Positions 26,933 to 36,219 of a stretch of DNA of 64,000 nucleotides are shown here, piece after piece. The notes under the pieces are model-generated. The model was given only the letters and a program-made list of their open reading frames with translations, had not been told where the DNA came from and ran no database searches. The stretch lies in assembly GCA_046306335.1 (NCBI GenBank), contig JBKDXM010000101.1, forward strand, positions 30,966 to 94,965. Reading direction: 5' to 3'. A program made the translations under genes and the position numbers. Source of the DNA: UBA2386 sp046306335. Its GTDB lineage: Bacteria; Planctomycetota; UBA1135; UBA2386. Within the stretch, counting starts at the first letter, position 1; each line of letters opens with the position of its first letter.

Positions 26933-28240
26933 TCAGCGCGCCGCCGGGAAGTACAGCCGGAATTCGGCGCCTGCGCCGGGCGCGCTCGTCACCGCGATGT
27001 GGCCGGCGGCGGCGTGCACGATCGAGTAGACGGTGGCGAGCCCGAGGCCCGTGCCCTGGTCGATCGGCTTGGTGGTGAAGAACGGGTCGAAGATCCGCTC
27101 CTGCACGTCCTTGCTCATGCCGACGCCGTCGTCCGCCACGCGCAGCAACAGCCAGTCCCCCGGACCGACGCCGTCGGCCGCCGCCGGCGCAGCGGCGCCG
27201 TGCACACCGGCGACCTCCAGACGCAACCGCCCGCCGCGCGGCATCGCATCGCGGGCGTTGACGACGAGGTTCATGACCACCTGCTCGAACTGCACCGGAT
27301 CGATGCGGATCGGCGGCGCGGACGGGTCCGCCGCGAACGCGAGTTCGACCGATGCACCGGCGGCCTGCCGCAGCAGCGGCCGCATGCGCGCCAGCGCCGC
27401 GCCGACGGCCAGCGCCTGCGACTCGCCCTCGCGCCGGCGACCGAAGTCGAGCAGCCGCCGCGTCAACCCGCCCGCCTGCTGCAAGGTCTGCTGCATCAGC
27501 TCGACGGCAGCGCGGCGGTCCTCGCTCAGGTCGCCGCGGGCCGCGAGCGACTCGCCGAGGCCGTCGAGTTCGGCGCCGAGCAGCATCAGCACGTTGTGGA
27601 AGTCGTGCGCGATGCCGCCGGCCATGCGCCCCAGCGCCTCCATCTTCTGCGCACGGCGCAGCGCTGCATCGCGCTCCTGCTGCTGGATGGTCGCGCCGAG
27701 CACCCGCGCGGCGACGTGCAGCAGGTCGACTTCGAGCTTCTGCCACGACTGCCGGCTGCTGCACGCATCGAAGCCGATGAACCCCCACCAGCGGCCGGCG
27801 ACGCGCACCGGTTGGGCCAGCAGCGACAGGATGCCCTGGTCGGCGAGCAGCGGCCGCTCGGACGGCGGGAAGTCCTCGATGTCGCCGGCGACGGGCTCGC
27901 CATTGGCCATGGCGCGGACCCAACGCTCGTACCCGGCCGCGACCAGATCGAGGTCCTGCAGGTCCGGGTTGTCCAGTTGCGGCGCGATGCCGGCGACGCA
28001 CCACTCGAACCGCTGCGACGCGCGCGGCCGACCCGCCGCGTCCACCGCCACTTCGAACACATAGACGCGGCTCGCACCGATCGCCTCGCCGAGCGCCGCC
28101 AGCACCGGCGGCACGAGTTCGCGCCACGGCGCCGACCCCGCCAGGATGTCGCAGCAGCGCGCGACGGCGTCGAGCACGACGTCGTGACGCGGCCCGGGGA
28201 CGCGCGGCGTCGGCGAGGGCGAAGACTTGGGGGCGGCCAT
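26933..28240 (-). CDS. GAF-domain histidine kinase
   Basis: 435 residues. An N-terminal GAF domain (about 20-185: RVYVFEVAVDAAG, QPVRVAGRWWGFIGFDACS) is followed by HisKA with RMAGGIAHDFHNVLM (His212), N-box VVMNLVVNARDAMP, G1 DDGVGM, F-box FDPFFTTKPIDQ and G2 GTGLGLATVYSIV. The H-box reads HDFHN rather than the usual HDFNN, a small departure. No membrane segment or receiver is present. It belongs to the same kinase type as the hybrid kinase 1.6 kb downstream. A TATGGT hexamer lies 9 nt before the start. The cognate regulator is not identified. Confidence 0.93.
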   Translation of the reverse strand: MAAPKSSPSPTPRVPGPRHDVVLDAVARCCDILAGSAPWRELVPPVLAALGEAIGASRVYVFEVAVDAAGRPRASQRFEWCVAGIAPQLDNPDLQDLDLVAAGYERWVRAMANGEPVAGDIEDFPPSERPLLADQGILSLLAQPVRVAGRWWGFIGFDACSSRQSWQKLEVDLLHVAARVLGATIQQQERDAALRRAQKMEALGRMAGGIAHDFHNVLMLLGAELDGLGESLAARGDLSEDRRAAVELMQQTLQQAGGLTRRLLDFGRRREGESQALAVGAALARMRPLLRQAAGASVELAFAADPSAPPIRIDPVQFEQVVMNLVVNARDAMPRGGRLRLEVAGVHGAAAPAAADGVGPGDWLLLRVADDGVGMSKDVQERIFDPFFTTKPIDQGTGLGLATVYSIVHAAAGHIAVTSAPGAGAEFRLYFPAAR

Positions 28241-28249
28241 GTCCGGCCC

Positions 28250-28255
28250 ACCATA
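28250..28255 (-). promoter_or_regulatory. Candidate -10 hexamer (TATGGT) for the GAF kinase gene
   Basis: TATGGT on the minus strand lies 9 nt before ATG 28240, with no clear ribosome binding site. Confidence 0.38.
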
Positions 28256-28300
28256 GCGCAGGCGCGCGCCGCCGACGGGGTGGCCGGCCGCGACCGGCAG

Positions 28301-29101
28301 TCAGCCCCCCATGCCGAAGGCGCGGTACAGGTCGAAGCCGAACGCCTTCTTCAGCAGCAGCAGCAGCACGACGACCAGTGCGAGGTGCATCGCCGACACG
28401 ACGGCCTCGGCCGCGAGGCGCGCGGCGAAGGAAGTGGCGGCCGAGGGGCCGGGGCCACCGCCAGCGCGGCGCGCCGAGGGCGGCAGCCGGATCACGTCGT
28501 TGTCGTGGCCGTCGCGGGCGCCGGTAGCAGCGCTGGCACCCGGCCCAGGCGTCGGCGCGAAGGCCTCCCAGCCACGGCCGCGCGCCACCGCCGGAGCGGC
28601 GGCGGGCGGGACCTCGTCGGCGAACACGATCGGCGCGGCCGCCGGCGCCGTGGACGCTGCGGCCACGGTGGGCGCAGGCGGCGCGACGGGCGGCGCGGCC
28701 GTCTGCTCGCCGTCGTCCGCCGCGCCATCGTCGTCGGCGTCGATCGACCGTCGTTCGTGCGACCCGCCGGGCGCGAACCACGCCGCTGCGGTGGCGTCGT
28801 CGACGCGTTCCACGGCGACGAAGCGCACGAAGGTCTCACCGAGGTGGAAGCCGTCGCCGATCGCGAGCGCCACCATCGGCTGGCGGGCGCCGCGGTGCAG
28901 CAGACCATGCGACGACGCGAGGTCGACGGCGATCACGCGGCCTTGGGCGAAGCTCAGCTGGCAGTGGCGGCGCGAGACCTTCGGATCGCGCAGCGGCACG
29001 GTGCAGGCGCTGCTGCGGCCGAGCGTGACGGCTTCGTCCGGCCGGATCAGGAAGTCCGCGACGTTGCCGCGGGTGGTCGCCGCCATGCGCGCGAGTTCCA
29101 T
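28301..29101 (-). CDS. FHA-domain protein with C-terminal membrane anchor
   Basis: 266 residues from ATG 29101 (29119 and 29086 are alternatives). The FHA domain is N-terminal: LGRSSACTVPLRDPKVSRRHC carries the phosphothreonine-binding Arg, Ser and His. A long acidic and Ala/Pro-rich linker follows (about 120-225), then one C-terminal hydrophobic helix (AMHLALVVVLLLLLKKAFGF). It is probably tethered to the cytoplasmic membrane with FHA facing the cytoplasm. It is divergent from an FHA/Ser-Thr kinase gene 62 bp away and could be bound or regulated by that kinase. No enzymatic domain is present. Confidence 0.87.
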   Translation of the reverse strand: MELARMAATTRGNVADFLIRPDEAVTLGRSSACTVPLRDPKVSRRHCQLSFAQGRVIAVDLASSHGLLHRGARQPMVALAIGDGFHLGETFVRFVAVERVDDATAAAWFAPGGSHERRSIDADDDGAADDGEQTAAPPVAPPAPTVAAASTAPAAAPIVFADEVPPAAAPAVARGRGWEAFAPTPGPGASAATGARDGHDNDVIRLPPSARRAGGGPGPSAATSFAARLAAEAVVSAMHLALVVVLLLLLKKAFGFDLYRAFGMGG

Positions 29102-29149
29102 GCCGCGGCGTCTTACCACGCCGCGCGTTGCCTCGCTGCCCTGGCGCGT

Positions 29150-29155
29150 TAGGCT
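29150..29155 (+). promoter_or_regulatory. Candidate -10 hexamer (TAGGCT) for the FHA/kinase gene
   Basis: TAGGCT lies 8 nt before ATG 29164. The start-proximal sequence gcgacgga has only a weak purine stretch, so a leaderless message is as likely as a weak ribosome binding site. Confidence 0.35.
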
Positions 29156-29163
29156 GCGACGGA

Positions 29164-30624
29164 ATGCTCGCGAAGGTGACCGTTCGCGCCCCGGGGGTGA
29201 CGCGCTGCTTCCTGCTCGCCCCGGGCCGGCTGCTGGTGCTCGGCCGCAGCCCCGAATGTGACCTCGGCATTCCGGACGCTTCGGTGTCGCGACGGCACTG
29301 CACGGTGACGGTGGTCGACGGCGCGGTCGAGGTCACCGACCTCGGTGCCGCGCACGGCGTGCAGCGGCGCGGCCGCAAGGTCGCGCAAGCGCGCCTGCGC
29401 GTCGGCGACACGGTGCGCCTGGGCGGGGCCGAGCTGGCGATCGACGGCTGGCTCGCGGACGACGTCGTGGCCGACGACCCTGAGCGCACCGCAGCGCTCG
29501 CGACCACCGGCGTGGCTGCGCTGGCCGCCGGCGACGCCGCGGCGCGACCCGCGCGGGCTGCGGCCCCGGCCGCCTTGGCGCCAGCCGCCGACGCCCCGGC
29601 GACCGGATCCGCTGCGGCCGCGGCGACCGACGGCGCGCCGGCGGCGACCGGGTCAGCGACCGCCGGTGGCACGGGCGCCGACCTGCCGGCAGGCAGCTTG
29701 CTGGGCGGCTACCGCATCCGCGCGCGCCTCGGCGCCGGCGGCTACGCCGACGTCTACCGGGCCGAGCAGGTGCAGCTAGGCCGCGAGGTCGCCCTCAAGG
29801 TGCTGCGCGCCGCGGCCGCCGACGCCCCCACCGACGCCCTGCCGTCGTTCCTGCGCGAGGCGCGCGCCGCCGCGGCGCTGTCCGACCCGCGCCTCGTGCA
29901 GGTCTTCGACCTCGGCGAAGCCGACGGCCGCTGGTACCTGTCGATGGAATTGGTGCGCGGCGGCACGCTCGCCGAGGCCCTGCGCCGCGACGGCCCGGCG
30001 CCGTGGCGCGCGCTGCTGCCGATCCTGCGCGACGTCGCCTGCGCGCTGCAGGTCGCGCACCGCGCCGGCCTCGTGCACCGCGACGTCAAGCCTGCGAACA
30101 TCCTGCTGACCGGCGACGGGCGCGCCAAGCTCGCCGACCTCGGCTTGGTGCGCGACATCGGCGGCCTCGGCGACCGGCTCGGCACGGCGGCGTACATGGC
30201 CCCGGAGCAGCTCGCCGCCGCGCCGATCGACCGCCGCGTCGACGTCTACGCGCTGGGTTGCACCGCCTACCACGTGCTCAGCGGCCAGCCGCCGTTCGGC
30301 GGCACGACCAAGGACATCCTGCGCCGCAAGCGCACCGAAGCGCCGCCGCCGTTCGATCCGGGTCTGGGCGTGCCCGCCGCCGTCGACCACTTCGTGCGCG
30401 AGCGACTGCTGGCGACGGCGCCGGCGGCACGGCCGGCCGACGCCGACGAAGTGCTCGCCGAACTCGACCGGCTGGAGCGGCTCGGTTCGGCGCCGGTGCG
30501 GCGCCATGCCGCCGGCGCGCGGCGGCCGCGCGGCGGCGGCGCCGGCCCATGGCTGGCCGTCGCCATCGCGCTCGCCCTGTTCGCGCTGGCGTACGCGCTG
30601 TGGCAGCGGCGACCGGGCAGCTGA
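29164..30624 (+). CDS. FHA + Ser/Thr protein kinase, C-terminal membrane anchor
   Basis: 486 residues. The N-terminal FHA domain (about 5-95) has LGRSPECDLGIPDASVSRRHC. After an Ala/Pro linker, the kinase domain (about 183-450) has glycine loop LGAGGYADVY, VAIK-equivalent Lys212 in EVALKVL, catalytic HRDVKPANILL (Asp307), DLG instead of DFG (Asp325) and APEQL. One membrane helix (AVAIALALFALAYALW) ends the protein. All catalytic residues are present, so it should be active. It is divergent from a second FHA protein and lies among sensor kinases. FHA fused to the kinase allows autophosphorylation-dependent docking; substrates are unknown. Confidence 0.93.
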   Translation: MLAKVTVRAPGVTRCFLLAPGRLLVLGRSPECDLGIPDASVSRRHCTVTVVDGAVEVTDLGAAHGVQRRGRKVAQARLRVGDTVRLGGAELAIDGWLADDVVADDPERTAALATTGVAALAAGDAAARPARAAAPAALAPAADAPATGSAAAAATDGAPAATGSATAGGTGADLPAGSLLGGYRIRARLGAGGYADVYRAEQVQLGREVALKVLRAAAADAPTDALPSFLREARAAAALSDPRLVQVFDLGEADGRWYLSMELVRGGTLAEALRRDGPAPWRALLPILRDVACALQVAHRAGLVHRDVKPANILLTGDGRAKLADLGLVRDIGGLGDRLGTAAYMAPEQLAAAPIDRRVDVYALGCTAYHVLSGQPPFGGTTKDILRRKRTEAPPPFDPGLGVPAAVDHFVRERLLATAPAARPADADEVLAELDRLERLGSAPVRRHAAGARRPRGGGAGPWLAVAIALALFALAYALWQRRPGS

Positions 30625-30635
30625 CCCGCCGGCGA

Positions 30636-32714
30636 TCAGTTGCCCAGGATCCAGCCGTAGGCGCGCGACAGCGCGAAGCCGAAGGCGTTCAGCGCCGGGT
30701 CGAGCACGGCGGCTTGGTTGTAGAGCTTGACGCCCGACAGCGGCAGCGCGTTCGGCACCGTGAAGTTCCACGTCGCCGTGGTGCCGGCGCCGACGACCGT
30801 GTCGGTGGCGTCGACCGAGACGCGCAGCGGGCAGCCCGGCGCGCCGAGGATGCCGAGGTCGAGCGGCAGCGGCCCGAGCGGACCGGCCGTGTTGCTCGTG
30901 CCGAGCACCATCACGGCGAGGCCGACCGCCAGGTTGTCGAGGCCGACCGTGAGCGTGCCGCCCAGCGTCGGCTGCGCGCTCGCCGGCATGCTGGTCATGC
31001 CGAGCGTGCCGTTGCAGCCGTTGCCGAACCATCCGTATGCGGCGCCGCCGAAGACGTTGTGGGTCTCGTAGTAGATCGTGCCGTTCCACACGCGCGGGGT
31101 GAACGGCGAGCCGCCGGTGAAGGGTGCCGTCGTGGTCGCCTGGGCCGCGCCGAGCGTCAGCGTCAGGTCGGTGTTGCTGTAGACGGTGTTGTTGCTGGCG
31201 CCGTTGCTGTAGGTCGGCACCGCGCCGACGTAGCGGAGCGCCAGCGCGTAGTTGCCCTGCGGCAGGTAGATCGGCGACGGCAGCGCGGCCGGCGACGGCA
31301 GGTTCGGGCCGGCCGTGGTGCCCGACGCCGTGCCCAGTTGGTGCCACGCCGCCGGCGTGCTGGTGTTGCCGACGTACGTGCCCTGCTTGGCGTACACGTC
31401 CAGCGAGAACGGCGTGCTCGCCGGCGACGACGAGTTGGCGGCGAAGCCGTTGATCTCGACGCCTGCCGGATTCGTGACGTTGACGTCGAAGTAGACCGTC
31501 CACAGCGCCGCGCCGCCGTTGCCGCCGGCGAACAGCGTCGTGATCTCCTGCGCGCCCGAGACGAGCTTGGTCTGCGTCGACGGCGGACCGCACAGGCGCG
31601 TCGTCGTCAGCCGGACGTTCTGCGGCACGGCGTTCGGGAACACGTGCACCGGATTCTGCGCCGTGCTGTCGACGACGCCGTCCCCGTTGAAGTCCCACGC
31701 CCAGGTCGTCGCCGCCATGTTCGACGTGTCGGTGAACTGCACCGTCAGCGGCGCGATCACGCCGAACGTGAAGTCGGCGGCGATGCGGTCGGTGACGACG
31801 TAGTTGGCGCGCGTCAGCGTGGCGGGCGGGTTGACGCCGTCGTTGACCGTCAGGCTGACCGTGTAGCTGCCGCAGGCGGTGTAGGTCCACGACGGGTTCG
31901 GCAGGGTGCTGTCGACGACGCTGTCGCCGTCGAAGTCCCAGGCGTAGCTGGTGATGCCGCCCGGCGCGCTGCTGAACGAAGCATTGGTGAAGTTGACCGC
32001 GAGCGGCGACGGGCCGCCGGTCACGTTGGCGCTGAAGCCGGCGGTGAGGCCGACGGCCGGCAGGTACGTCACCTCGACGACGACGGCGTGGTTCTGGCCG
32101 ACCGAGACCGTGCCCGTCGGGTAGCCGGTGCTCATCCACACGCGGCTCGCCAGCGCCTGGCCGGCGACACCGTGCACGTCGAGCTGCGGGCCGGTGCCGG
32201 AGAAGGTCTGGATCGGCAGGTCGCACTCGATGTTGAGGTCGCCGAGCGAGGGGTCGTAGAGGAAGTTCGTCGTGAACGGCACGCTGATGCCGAACGGCGT
32301 CGGGCCGGCTTGCGCAGCCTGCGCGCCCCACGACACGACGCCGCTGTAGCAGGTCGTGATGTCGGCACCGCGGTTGGCGGCGAGGACGTTGGTCACGGCG
32401 GTGTGATCGACGGGCGCCGTCGACAGCGTGACCGAGCAGCCGGCCGTGTAGCTCGACGCCACCAACGCGACGTTGGTGTTCGGCCGCCACTTCAGGCCGG
32501 TGATGAAGATCGGCGTGGTGATGCCCTGCGTCGTGAAGTGCGAGCTGTCGTAGACGCACTGGTGCAGCAGGCCGGTGCCGCCGCGGCCCCACGGGAAGGC
32601 ATTGGACGTGCTGCCCTCCGCTGTCGCCATGCCGGCGGGAATGACGACCTGGAATTGCGCCGACGCAGCGGCGGCGAGAAACGACACGGCGAGCGGGAAC
32701 GCGACGCGCAGCAT
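30636..32714 (-). CDS. Large secreted protein with two PKD domains and C-terminal sorting-like module
   Basis: 692 residues. Signal peptide RVAFPLAVSFLAAAASAQ; ATG 32714 has an AGGAG ribosome binding site 7 nt upstream. The N-terminal ~230 residues form a beta-rich domain also seen in the 32948-34663 protein (both open QFQVVIPAGMATAEGSTSNA-like). Two PKD-type domains follow (TSYAWDFDGDSVVDST and TTWAWDFNGDGVVDSTAQNP). The C-terminal third ends with LGAPGCPLRVSVDAT and the module common to the window's secreted proteins. Likely located on the cell surface or secreted, in adhesion or matrix binding; no enzyme motif. It is the first of two neighbouring paralogous genes on this strand. Confidence 0.9.
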   Translation of the reverse strand: MLRVAFPLAVSFLAAAASAQFQVVIPAGMATAEGSTSNAFPWGRGGTGLLHQCVYDSSHFTTQGITTPIFITGLKWRPNTNVALVASSYTAGCSVTLSTAPVDHTAVTNVLAANRGADITTCYSGVVSWGAQAAQAGPTPFGISVPFTTNFLYDPSLGDLNIECDLPIQTFSGTGPQLDVHGVAGQALASRVWMSTGYPTGTVSVGQNHAVVVEVTYLPAVGLTAGFSANVTGGPSPLAVNFTNASFSSAPGGITSYAWDFDGDSVVDSTLPNPSWTYTACGSYTVSLTVNDGVNPPATLTRANYVVTDRIAADFTFGVIAPLTVQFTDTSNMAATTWAWDFNGDGVVDSTAQNPVHVFPNAVPQNVRLTTTRLCGPPSTQTKLVSGAQEITTLFAGGNGGAALWTVYFDVNVTNPAGVEINGFAANSSSPASTPFSLDVYAKQGTYVGNTSTPAAWHQLGTASGTTAGPNLPSPAALPSPIYLPQGNYALALRYVGAVPTYSNGASNNTVYSNTDLTLTLGAAQATTTAPFTGGSPFTPRVWNGTIYYETHNVFGGAAYGWFGNGCNGTLGMTSMPASAQPTLGGTLTVGLDNLAVGLAVMVLGTSNTAGPLGPLPLDLGILGAPGCPLRVSVDATDTVVGAGTTATWNFTVPNALPLSGVKLYNQAAVLDPALNAFGFALSRAYGWILGN

Positions 32715-32947
32715 GGCAAGCTCCTGAGGCTGGTGGCCGCCGGAGGTCGACGGCCGGGACGAGGGACCACGAACGAGGTGCGCGAGGCTAGCGCAGCGCC
32801 CCGGATCAGCCAGCCCCCCCCACGGCGCACACCCCGGCCCGTCCGCGCGCTCGCCGCGAGGCGGCAGGCAGCGATCGCGCGGCGGTCGGGGCCCGCGTCG
32901 AGGCGACCCGGCACTCGCCGAGCCGGATCGCCCCGCGGCGCACGGGC

Positions 32948-34663
32948 TCAGAAGTCGCCGATCTTGCCGTTGACGCCGTTGCTGGTGATCGCCCCGAAGG
33001 CGTTGACCGCCGGTGCCTGGAACACGGCCGACGTCGTGTACAGGTTGACGTTGACGAGCGCGGGCGCGTTCGGGATCGGCAGGGCGTACCCGTGCGTCGG
33101 GCCGGCGACGGCCCAGCCGAGCGTCACGTCGATCGACGCGCGCAGGCCGCAGGTCGGCGCACCGAGGAAGGACAGGTCGTTGATGCCCGGGTCGCTGACG
33201 CCGAACACGTCGACGCCGATGAGGCCGGTCGCCGGCACGTTGCTCAGGCTGAGGTTCCACGTCGTGCCCGTGATCGGCCGCGACGTGGCCGCCAGCGCGA
33301 GCGGGAGCACGTCCGTGGCCGCCGTGACGAACGCCGCGGGCAACGCCGCGGACAGGTCGATGCTGCCCGGATCGGCCGACGGACCGCCCGGTGAGTACCC
33401 GACGAGGTAGCCGGTGGTGCCGCCGAGGCCCATGGCACCCCAGCAGAAGTGCACATTGCCGCTCGCCGTGTCGAACTGCATCTGGAAGGTGTCGGGGGTC
33501 GTCGTTTGGTAGCTGTAGACGCCGTCCCACGTGATGTAGGCCACGCCGCCGACCTGCTCGAACTTCACCTGCCCGCTGCCGACCGCCGCCGGGTTGTAGT
33601 CGTGCTGGTTCCACCAACCCGTGTGCGTGGCGCTGAGCATCGCCGAGGGCGATGGCGTGAAGCTCGTGCCGTTGCCGGCGGCGTTGACGGACACGTAGCC
33701 GTTGGAGCACACCGACAGCGCCGTGGTGGCGCCGCCTGCGTACGGAAACGGCGTCGCCAGCGTCACCGCCACGCTGGAGTCGTCCGTGAGCGCCAGGGAC
33801 GTCGCCGACGCCGACGGCGGCACGTACGTCGTGAGGCCCGGCAGGACCGTGTACGCAGCGCCGGTGGAGATCATCGACATCCCCGTGTTGGCGAGGTCGA
33901 ACGCCGACGCAGCCGCGAAGCTCTCGTAGAACGACGCGAAGGCGCGGATGCACCCCGTGCCCAGCGCGGTGTTGGTGGCGATGACGGTGCCCGATCCGCC
34001 GGACGCGTAGCGGAACTCCATCACGAGCGCATGCGGGTTGGTGATGCCGTTGGGGTTGGGATACATCGACGACGCGAACACGCGGCTGCCGGCCGAACCC
34101 GTCGTCTGCACGTCGAGCGCGGTCGTGCCCGCGCCGGACCACGAACCGGGCGGGTTGTCGAAGTCGATGACGAGGTCGCCGGCCGCCGGGTCGTAGGGGA
34201 AGCCGGACGCGAAGGGGATGTCGACGACCCACGGCGCAGGCACGCCGGTGCCATTGCCGACGCCGGGCAGGAAGGCGACGGGGCCCTGGAACACCGTCAC
34301 GGTGGTGCCCTCGTTTGCAGCCCAGTTGGGCGTGATGGCGGTGTAGTCGATCGGCGCGGTCGAGCACTTCACCGTGCAGTTGTTGAACGTGCCGCCGCCC
34401 CACGACACGGTCGTGGCGTTCGCGCGCAGCCGCACGCCGGTCAGCAGCACCGGACCGGCGACGCCCTGCGCGGTGAAGTTGCTGCTGTCGTACATCTGCT
34501 GGATGCGCACGCCGGAGGTCGTCACCGTGCCGGACGTGAACGGGAAGGCGTTGTTGGAATTGCCTTCGACGTTCGCGGTGCCGTTGGGCACGACGACGGA
34601 CAGCTGCGCCGCGGCGGTGGCGGCGAGGAGCGTGGTGGCGAGAAGGAACGCAGAGCGCTGCAT
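32948..34663 (-). CDS. Secreted beta-rich protein with C-terminal module
   Basis: 571 residues with signal peptide (RSAFLLATTLLAATAAAQ) and a GGAGA ribosome binding site before ATG 34663. The N-terminal domain (residues ~20-235) is paralogous to that of the 30636-32714 protein: VVVPNGTANVEGNSNNAFPF, YDSSNFTAQGV, CTVKCSTAPIDYTAI. The C-terminal half is paralogous to the 40693-42777 protein: TNTALGTGCIRAFASFYE, GVDVFGVSDPGINDLSFLG, GWAVAGPTHGYALPIPNAP, ending SNGVNGKIGDF. It therefore combines domains of two neighbours, which suggests shuffling within a secreted-protein family. No catalytic motif; function unknown. Confidence 0.9.
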   Translation of the reverse strand: MQRSAFLLATTLLAATAAAQLSVVVPNGTANVEGNSNNAFPFTSGTVTTSGVRIQQMYDSSNFTAQGVAGPVLLTGVRLRANATTVSWGGGTFNNCTVKCSTAPIDYTAITPNWAANEGTTVTVFQGPVAFLPGVGNGTGVPAPWVVDIPFASGFPYDPAAGDLVIDFDNPPGSWSGAGTTALDVQTTGSAGSRVFASSMYPNPNGITNPHALVMEFRYASGGSGTVIATNTALGTGCIRAFASFYESFAAASAFDLANTGMSMISTGAAYTVLPGLTTYVPPSASATSLALTDDSSVAVTLATPFPYAGGATTALSVCSNGYVSVNAAGNGTSFTPSPSAMLSATHTGWWNQHDYNPAAVGSGQVKFEQVGGVAYITWDGVYSYQTTTPDTFQMQFDTASGNVHFCWGAMGLGGTTGYLVGYSPGGPSADPGSIDLSAALPAAFVTAATDVLPLALAATSRPITGTTWNLSLSNVPATGLIGVDVFGVSDPGINDLSFLGAPTCGLRASIDVTLGWAVAGPTHGYALPIPNAPALVNVNLYTTSAVFQAPAVNAFGAITSNGVNGKIGDF

Positions 34664-34809
34664 GGCGGAATCTCCGGAACGAGGTTCGGCGCGCGCCGAA
34701 ACGTCCGGCGCGCACCATCGCAGGCTAGCGCGACCGGCCGCTTCCTCCAGTGGGCTCACCGGCGGGGGTCGGCCGACGGCGGGGGCGCAGCCGCGCGCTC
34801 CGGACACCG

Positions 34810-36111
34810 TCAGTCGCCGACGACCAGCGGCACCGGCCGCGCGCTCGCCAGCGCGCTGCGGCCGTCGTCCACCACCGCGACGCGCCACTGCGGCACGCCG
34901 CGGGCGCCTGCGCTCGCCGCGACGGCGAGCCGGGCGCGCCCCATCGCATCGAGCGTCGCGCGCGCCAGCGGCTCCCCGACGCGCGCGTCCGGGACGGCGC
35001 CCTCGCCGCAGCGCCAGACCGCGACCGCGCGGTTGGCGTGTGCGGGGCCGGCGTCGACGGTGATCGCCTGCGCGCCCGCCGCCGGCACGCGCACACGGTC
35101 GACCGCAGCGCGCACGGTCGCCGGTCCGAGCACCGCCTCCGCGGCGGCGAACGCGAGCGCGGCGCTGCACGCGTCGTTGGGATGGAAGGAGTCGTTCGGC
35201 GTGACGCGCACCGGCAAACCGGCGGCGGCGAGTTCCTCGCAGGCGGGTTGCAGGTCGCAGTGCGGCACGCCGAGCCGTCGGACGATCTGCAGGCAACGGT
35301 CGCGGCTCGCGCGCTCGTGCGGCAGCCAATCGTGTTCGGCGGCCAGGATCGGCAGCACGAGGATCGTCAGCCGCGCACCGCGGCCGACGACCTCGTCGCG
35401 CAACCGCGCGAGCGCCCGTTCGACGTCGTCGGCGCGGCCGAGGTACCGATCGGGACGGACGCCGTTCTCGTGGCGGCCGTGCACGTACAACTGGTACAGG
35501 ATGCTGCGGCCGTACCACGCCGGATCGACCGGCACGAACCGGCCGGGATTGCACAGCGTCAGCACGCCGTCGCGCTGGCACATCACCGTGGTCTCGGTGA
35601 GGTCGTTGTTGTGCAGCGACAGCACGACGTGGTCGGCGCCGAGCTGCTGCTGGCTGCGGAAGTAGCCGGCGACCTCCTGGACGGGATTCCAGCTCTCGAC
35701 CCCGGCGTTGAGCAACTCGCCGTCGGCGCCGCTGGCAGCCGCGAACGCGCGCAGCGGGGCGACGAGGCTGGCGCGCCGCGTCACCGAGTCGCCCAGGAAC
35801 AGCAGTCGCGGCACGCCGGCGTGCTTGCCGACGCCAGCGCGCAGGGCGCCGTCGCGCAGCAGGCCATGTTCGTCGTAGACGCGACCGCCGAGCACCGGCG
35901 CATGGCCGAGTTCGTCGTCGGCCTGGATCATGTCGCGCTCCGCCGCCGCCCGGGCGGCGAAGGTCGCGATCGCCGTGGGGCTCAACAGCACGCCCGGCGG
36001 CATCAGGGCGCGCACCGCCGCCTCGGCCGCCAGCAACGCGGCGACGATGGCGACGACGGCGAGCAGGAGCCGCGTGCGCACGCTCCGTCGCGGTCGGTCG
36101 GTCGACGGCAT
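34810..36111 (-). CDS. Membrane-anchored SGNH/GDSL hydrolase-like protein
   Basis: 433 residues. An N-terminal signal anchor (TRLLLAVVAIVAALLAAEAAV) is followed by an SGNH fold: block I LLFLGDSVTRRAS with the catalytic Ser, block II Gly/Asn in LLNAGVESWNP, block III HNND, and block V DSFHPNDACSAAL with the Asp-xx-His pair. The C-terminal ~110 residues add a beta-rich domain of unknown role. SGNH enzymes act as esterases or carbohydrate O-acyl-transferases/deacetylases; an envelope polysaccharide substrate is plausible. It is divergent from the sugar-epimerase cluster. Confidence 0.88.
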   Translation of the reverse strand: MPSTDRPRRSVRTRLLLAVVAIVAALLAAEAAVRALMPPGVLLSPTAIATFAARAAAERDMIQADDELGHAPVLGGRVYDEHGLLRDGALRAGVGKHAGVPRLLFLGDSVTRRASLVAPLRAFAAASGADGELLNAGVESWNPVQEVAGYFRSQQQLGADHVVLSLHNNDLTETTVMCQRDGVLTLCNPGRFVPVDPAWYGRSILYQLYVHGRHENGVRPDRYLGRADDVERALARLRDEVVGRGARLTILVLPILAAEHDWLPHERASRDRCLQIVRRLGVPHCDLQPACEELAAAGLPVRVTPNDSFHPNDACSAALAFAAAEAVLGPATVRAAVDRVRVPAAGAQAITVDAGPAHANRAVAVWRCGEGAVPDARVGEPLARATLDAMGRARLAVAASAGARGVPQWRVAVVDDGRSALASARPVPLVVGD

Positions 36112-36219
36112 CGCCGCAGTTTCGCCGCGCGTGCAGGAATGGTGCAAGCCTCGCCGCACCTGCCCTGCGCAGTGCGCGCCCCGGCGGCTACCGTTCGCGC
36201 CACCGCACCCGCCCGCCCC

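Noticed and set aside
30636..34718. Single 1360-codon frame joining two secreted proteins
   Set aside because: The upstream part is a frame shadow of the neighbouring gene; the ATG at 32714 starts a clear signal peptide with its own ribosome binding site.
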